In this document: positions 30,487 to 34,646 of the stretch, one piece after another | Layout: every line of letters starts with the position of its first letter | Position numbering within the stretch: position 1 is the first letter of the stretch | NCBI GenBank assembly: GCA_038217425.1 | Contig: JBBQPM010000058.1 | Location: 1-34,646 of the forward strand | Reading direction: 5' to 3' | DNA length: 34,646 nt | DNA from: JAIEPT01 sp038217425 | GTDB lineage: Bacteria > Planctomycetota > Planctomycetia > Gemmatales > Gemmataceae | Program-made: the position numbers and the translations under genes | The notes under the pieces: model-generated | What the model was told of the DNA's origin: nothing | What the model saw: the letters and a program-made list of their open reading frames with translations, nothing else | Database searches by the model: none

Positions 30487-32124
30487 TTAGCCATCCGCGA
30501 TGCCGAACCAAAAAAACGAGTGCGGCGCCAGCGACAGAAAGTACGGGCGGTCCTCCACCGCGGGGAACGCCTGATGTCCGAGCAACTCGGCGAGCCCCCG
30601 GCCACGAAAGGCGCTCAGGTCCAGTTGTACTGGCTGAGCGACGGCCGAAAGATTGTTGACCACGAGCGATGCCTTGTCCCCATATTCGCGCACGTACGCT
30701 ACCACGCGAGGATTGTCGTTCTCCAGAAACCGCAACGACCCGCGCGCGAACTCCGGATGCTTCTTGCGCGCGCGGATCAGCCGACGAATCATTTGGAGCA
30801 GCGACGTCGGCCCCCGGAGCTGCGCCTCGACGTTCACGGCCTGGTAGTGGTAAAGCGGATCCTGAATCAGCGGAAAGTAAAGCTGCGATGGGTCCGCACG
30901 CGAAAACCCGGCATTGCGGTCGCCGCTCCAGTGCATCGGCGTACGCACGCCGTTGCGGTCGCCCAAATAAATATTGTCCCCCATGCCGATCTCGTCGCCG
31001 TAATAAAGCACCGGCGTCCCGGGCAACGTGAACAGCAAGCTGTGCAGCAGCATGACCTGGCCTTTGTCCCCGTCCATCAGCGGCGCGAGCCGCCTGCGGA
31101 TGCCCATGTTGATGCGCATGCGCGGATCCTTCGCGTATTCTTTCACCATGTAATCGCGTTCCTCGTCCGTCACCATCTCGAGCGTGAGTTCGTCGTGGTT
31201 GCGCAGGAACGTCGCCCACTGGCAGCCTTCAGGGATGGGCGGAATTTGCTGCATGATGTCGATAATGGGCCGAGATTGCTCCCGGCGAAGCGCCATGAAG
31301 AGCCGGGGCATGAGCGGAAAGTTGAACGCCATGTGAAACTGGTCGCCGGCGCCGAAGTACGAGACGAGATCTGCGGGCCATTGGTTGGCCTCGGCGAGCA
31401 GCACCGCGCCGGGATACTTCTCGTCGATCATCTTGCGGATTTCCCGGCAGAACGCATGCGTTTCGGGGAGGTTCTCGCACGACGTCCCCTCGCGCTCGAA
31501 GAGATACGGAATGGCGTCGACGCGGAAGCCGTCGATGCCGTGATCGAGCCAAAAGGCAATGACTTCCAGGATCGCCTTGCGCACCGCGGGATTGTCGTAA
31601 TTGAGATCGGGTTGATGATCGAAGAAGCGGTGCCAGTAATATTGGCGTGCGACCGCATCCCAGGTCCAGTTCGACGAGTAGCTATCGTTGAAGATGATGC
31701 GCGTGCCGCGGTATTTTTCGTCGGTGTCGCTCCAGACGTAGAAATCGCGATAGGGGGAATTGGGATCGCGGCGCGCGGCCTGAAACCAGGGGTGCTGGTC
31801 GGACGTGTGATTGAGCACGAGGTCCGTGATGATGCGGATGCCCTTGAGGTGCGCGGCAAAAGCCAGCGCCTCGAAATCCTTCACGTCTCCCAGGTGCGGG
31901 TGAATCCTCGTGAAGTCGGCGATGTCGTAGCCGTCGTCCTTCAGAGGGGACGGGAAGATGGGCATGAGCCAAAGGCAATCGACGCCAAGGTCGGCGAGGT
32001 AGTCGATCTTCTCCGTGAGCCCGCGGAGATCCCCGTTGCCGTCGCCGCTGCTGTCGTAAAATCCGCGGACGTTGACTTCATAGATAAGGGCGTCTTTGTA
32101 CCAGTCGAGGCGACCGTCGCGCAT
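30487..32124 (-). CDS. treS: Trehalose synthase (maltose alpha-D-glucosyltransferase)
   Basis: TreS interconverts maltose and trehalose in one step. The 545 residues form a GH13 enzyme without the fused maltokinase domain found in some relatives. Motifs: LWLMPIFPSPLKDDGYDIAD, LVLNHTSDQHPWFQAARRDP, D203 as the nucleophile (FRVDAIPYL), E245 as acid/base (LLAEANQWP), and D311 (RNHDELTLEM). DRNGVRTPMHWSGDRNAGFS and AFNFPLMPRLFMALRRE are typical of TreS and separate it from alpha-amylase. The start at 32124 is supported by AAGGAGG at 32134-32140. It is divergent from glgX, with 193 bp between. It could make trehalose from maltose released by glycogen breakdown or the reverse. Confidence 0.93.
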   Translation of the reverse strand: MRDGRLDWYKDALIYEVNVRGFYDSSGDGNGDLRGLTEKIDYLADLGVDCLWLMPIFPSPLKDDGYDIADFTRIHPHLGDVKDFEALAFAAHLKGIRIITDLVLNHTSDQHPWFQAARRDPNSPYRDFYVWSDTDEKYRGTRIIFNDSYSSNWTWDAVARQYYWHRFFDHQPDLNYDNPAVRKAILEVIAFWLDHGIDGFRVDAIPYLFEREGTSCENLPETHAFCREIRKMIDEKYPGAVLLAEANQWPADLVSYFGAGDQFHMAFNFPLMPRLFMALRREQSRPIIDIMQQIPPIPEGCQWATFLRNHDELTLEMVTDEERDYMVKEYAKDPRMRINMGIRRRLAPLMDGDKGQVMLLHSLLFTLPGTPVLYYGDEIGMGDNIYLGDRNGVRTPMHWSGDRNAGFSRADPSQLYFPLIQDPLYHYQAVNVEAQLRGPTSLLQMIRRLIRARKKHPEFARGSLRFLENDNPRVVAYVREYGDKASLVVNNLSAVAQPVQLDLSAFRGRGLAELLGHQAFPAVEDRPYFLSLAPHSFFWFGIADG

Positions 32125-32317
32125 GTTTTTCCTCCTTGTGTCGGCTCAACCATCGCAATTCGCGTACCGCTGTGGTAGGGTGGAACGAGATTTGCGAAAG
32201 GTCTGGGCAGAAAGCTTGAATCGTGCTCGAATCCCGCACGAACACTGCCTAACATGGGAATGTCGGCGCCGCACATAGCGTGCCGCGGTTCCCGTATTTT
32301 TGATTCAAAGGACATTT

Positions 32318-34540
32318 ATGCGCATACTGCCGGGTCGGCCCTATCCCTTGGGAGCCACGTGGGACGGTGCGGGAGTCAACTTCGCTTTATTCTCGGAATT
32401 CTCCAGCCGCGTGGACCTCTGCCTCTTCGATGACGCGAAAGCGGAGAAGGAAACGCACCGTATCGAGATGGTCGAGAAGACCGATCAGGTCTGGCATGCG
32501 TATCTTCCCTCGGGGTTGCCCGATCAACTTTACGGATACCGGGTCCACGGCCCGTACGACCCCGCGAACGGCCAGCGCTTCAATGCGCACAAGATCTTAC
32601 TCGATCCGTACGCCAAGGCAATCGGGCGAGATCTGCGCTGGGACGATTCGGTGTTCGGCTACACGATCGGCAAGGACGATCTATCGCTGGACGAACGCGA
32701 CAGCGCCGCCTTCGCGCCCCTCGCCGCCGTGATCGACTCGGCATTCACCTGGGGCGACGACCGCCCGCCGCGCACGCCGTGGCACAAGACGTTTATCTAC
32801 GAAATTCACCCCAAAGGCTTCACCAAGCTCATGCCGGGCGTGCCCGAGAAGCTGCGCGGCACCTACGCGGGGCTCGCCTCCGAAGCCGCCATCGAACATC
32901 TGACCAAACTCAACGTCACCGCCGTCGAAATCATGCCGGTGCACCATCACATCGACGACCGCCACCTCCTGGAACGCGGACTCTCGAATTACTGGGGCTA
33001 CAACACGCTCGCCTACTTCGCGCCCAATCTGCGGTACTCCTCGGGCGATTCGTCGCAGGACGCGGTCAAGCAGTTCAAGATGATGGTCCGCTCCCTGCAC
33101 GCCGCCGGCATCGAAGTCATTCTCGACGTCGTCTACAATCACACCGCCGAGGGGAACCAAATGGGCCCCACGCTCTCCATGCGCGGCATCGACAACGCGT
33201 CGTATTATCGTCTCTCGCCCGAAGATCGCCGATATTACATGGACTTCACCGGCTGCGGCAACACGCTCAACATGGTGAGCCCACGCGTGCTGCAGCTCAT
33301 CATGGACAGCCTGCGCTACTGGGTGCTCGAAATGCACGTCGACGGCTTTCGCTTCGACCTCGCCAGCACCCTGGCGCGCGAGCTCTTCGCGGTCGACAAG
33401 CTCGGCGCCTTCTTCGACATCATCCATCAGGATCCGGTGCTGTCGCAAGTGAAGCTGATTGCGGAACCGTGGGACGTGGGCGAGGGAGGCTACCAGGTGG
33501 GCAACTTCCCGGTGCTGTGGACCGAGTGGAACGGGAAGTACCGCGACACGGTGCGTCAGTTCTGGAAGGGAGACGCGGGCGCGGCCACATCGGAGATGGC
33601 CACCCGGCTTTCCGGCAGCAGCGATCTCTACGAGCAGAGCGGCCGACGCCCGTACGCCAGTATCAACTTCGTGACGTGCCACGACGGCTTCACGCTCGCC
33701 GACCTCGTCAGCTACAACGGCAAACACAACGAGGCCAACGGAGAAGGCAACCGCGACGGCGCCGACGACAACAACAGCTGGAACTGCGGCGCCGAGGGTC
33801 CGACGCCCGACCCGGGCATCCTGGCGCTGCGTCGGCAGCAGCGGCGCAACTTCATCGCCACCCTGTTCCTCTCGCAAGGCGTGCCCATGATGTGCGCCGG
33901 CGACGAAATCGGGCACACCCAGCGCGGCAACAACAACGCCTACTGTCAAGACAACGACCTTACCTGGCTCAACTGGGATCTCACCGACGAGCAGCGCGAC
34001 TTCCAGGACTTCGTCCGCAAAGCGACGCTTCTGTGGCGCACGCAGCCCGTGCTCAAACGTCGGTGCTTCTTCCAGGGCCGAGGCATTCGCGGCTCCGAGA
34101 TCAAGGATCTCTCTTGGCTTGATCCCTCGGGCCAAGAGATGACGGACGAGGCGTGGAACGCCGGGTTCGTCCGCTGCCTGGGCATGCGCCTGGCGGGCGA
34201 CTTGATCGGCGACATCGACGAGCGCGGCGAAGCGATCATGGGGGACACGCTCTTGATCTTGCTCAACGCCCATCACGAGACGATCCCGTTCGCGATGCCG
34301 CTGGCCAGGGAGGAGCATTACTGGCAGCTCGTGATCGACACGGCCGACCCGACCGCGGGCCCGATCGCGCTCGAGTCGACGCAGCAATTTCCGGTGCTGG
34401 CCCGATCGCTGGCGGTCTTCCGCATTCGGGCGCGCAGGGAAGCAGAGGGACTTTCGCTCGGGCAGATCGAATCGCTCATCAAGGAGAGTCGTCCGATGCC
34501 GGCGCACAGCAACCGCCCCGCGCTGGCGACGCCGCCGTGA
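32318..34540 (+). CDS. glgX: Glycogen debranching enzyme (isoamylase-type)
   Basis: GlgX/TreX hydrolyses alpha-1,6 branches of glycogen, giving linear malto-oligosaccharides that feed TreY/TreZ or phosphorylase. The 740 residues start with a CBM48-like domain (GATWDGAGVNFALFSEF), then the GH13 barrel: LDVVYNHTAEGNQMGPTLSM, D347 nucleophile (FRFDLAST), E383 acid/base (IAEPWDVGEGGYQVG), D456 (TCHDGFTLADLV), and then NNNSWNCGAEGPT and GDEIGHTQRGNNNAYCQDN, typical of GlgX/TreX. The ATG at 32318 has AAAGGA 5 nt upstream; an in-frame start 18 nt upstream is less likely. The C-terminal tail SRPMPAHSNRPAL is not conserved. It is divergent from treS and is followed 21 bp later by an ECF sigma gene. 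Confidence 0.94.
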   Translation: MRILPGRPYPLGATWDGAGVNFALFSEFSSRVDLCLFDDAKAEKETHRIEMVEKTDQVWHAYLPSGLPDQLYGYRVHGPYDPANGQRFNAHKILLDPYAKAIGRDLRWDDSVFGYTIGKDDLSLDERDSAAFAPLAAVIDSAFTWGDDRPPRTPWHKTFIYEIHPKGFTKLMPGVPEKLRGTYAGLASEAAIEHLTKLNVTAVEIMPVHHHIDDRHLLERGLSNYWGYNTLAYFAPNLRYSSGDSSQDAVKQFKMMVRSLHAAGIEVILDVVYNHTAEGNQMGPTLSMRGIDNASYYRLSPEDRRYYMDFTGCGNTLNMVSPRVLQLIMDSLRYWVLEMHVDGFRFDLASTLARELFAVDKLGAFFDIIHQDPVLSQVKLIAEPWDVGEGGYQVGNFPVLWTEWNGKYRDTVRQFWKGDAGAATSEMATRLSGSSDLYEQSGRRPYASINFVTCHDGFTLADLVSYNGKHNEANGEGNRDGADDNNSWNCGAEGPTPDPGILALRRQQRRNFIATLFLSQGVPMMCAGDEIGHTQRGNNNAYCQDNDLTWLNWDLTDEQRDFQDFVRKATLLWRTQPVLKRRCFFQGRGIRGSEIKDLSWLDPSGQEMTDEAWNAGFVRCLGMRLAGDLIGDIDERGEAIMGDTLLILLNAHHETIPFAMPLAREEHYWQLVIDTADPTAGPIALESTQQFPVLARSLAVFRIRARREAEGLSLGQIESLIKESRPMPAHSNRPALATPP

Positions 34541-34561
34541 CGCGAAACGAGGCCGCGCTCC

Positions 34562-34646
34562 ATGAACGAAGTCACTCAGGTTCTGAACGCCATCAAGCAG
34601 GGCGACCCGCAAGCCGCCGAGCAACTGTTGCCGCTGGTTTACGAGG
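34562..34646 (+). CDS. ECF sigma factor, N-terminal fragment (runs off the window)
   Basis: The first 28 codons of a frame starting at the ATG at 34562: MNEVTQVLNAIKQGDPQAAE, then QLLPLVYE. This matches the start of the planctomycete ECF sigma factors (sigma-70 region 2 follows), of the type often linked genetically to Ser/Thr kinases. It begins 21 bp after glgX on the same strand, so it may be cotranscribed. The assignment rests on a short stretch. Confidence 0.65.
   Translation, partial: MNEVTQVLNAIKQGDPQAAEQLLPLVYE

Overview
The window looks like chromosomal DNA from a GC-rich planctomycete, probably in or near the Gemmataceae. The main reasons are: two pairs of a secreted planctomycete-type cytochrome and a DUF1501 protein with a Tat-like leader; a large membrane Ser/Thr kinase with WD40 repeats; an ECF sigma factor start at the right edge; and many small antitoxin-like genes and GC-rich palindromic repeats between genes. 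This placement comes from recognising protein families by eye; no search was run.

Left part (1-10.4 kb): the right half of a palindromic element with terminal inverted repeats; a HAD-IIA phosphatase; a cluster of toxin-antitoxin remnants in which the antitoxins are intact but both recognisable toxins are damaged; a phosphomannose-isomerase-like cupin enzyme; an orphan receiver-like protein; coaE; a small zinc-ribbon protein; the glutamine-dependent NAD synthetase gene nadE; and a C69/secernin-like Ntn hydrolase with Thr where the catalytic Cys is expected. CoaE and NadE both make cofactors but do not form an operon here.

Middle (10.5-19.9 kb): a DUF1549/DUF1553 cytochrome followed by a DUF1501 protein; sdhB with miaE starting 1 nt after it; a 1094-residue kinase with a WD40 C-terminal half, convergent with miaE; and tRNA-Ala(CGC) with a hairpin terminator.

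Right part (20-34.6 kb): two more palindromic elements; a small antitoxin/DUF4926 pair; a Pro-rich protein; a lipoprotein; a Uma2 nuclease-like protein; a second cytochrome/DUF1501 pair with a small secreted protein apparently inserted between them; then an alpha-glucan/trehalose cluster (treZ, a HAD-IIB phosphatase and treS on the minus strand, glgX divergent on the plus strand). GlgX would debranch glycogen, TreZ would release trehalose from maltooligosyl-trehalose, and TreS would interconvert maltose and trehalose. TreY is not in the window.

The most unusual content is in the intergenic DNA. At least eight distinct GC-rich inverted-repeat structures occur. Three of them, each about 320 bp, share the same terminal inverted repeat (core TTGGACAGCGCC), but one carries a different nested-palindromic core from the other two. 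Other points worth a second look are the sdhB-miaE coupling, the Thr-for-Cys hydrolase, the damaged-toxin/intact-antitoxin cluster, and the 25-bp duplication of a cytochrome gene's 3' end around a gene-sized insert.
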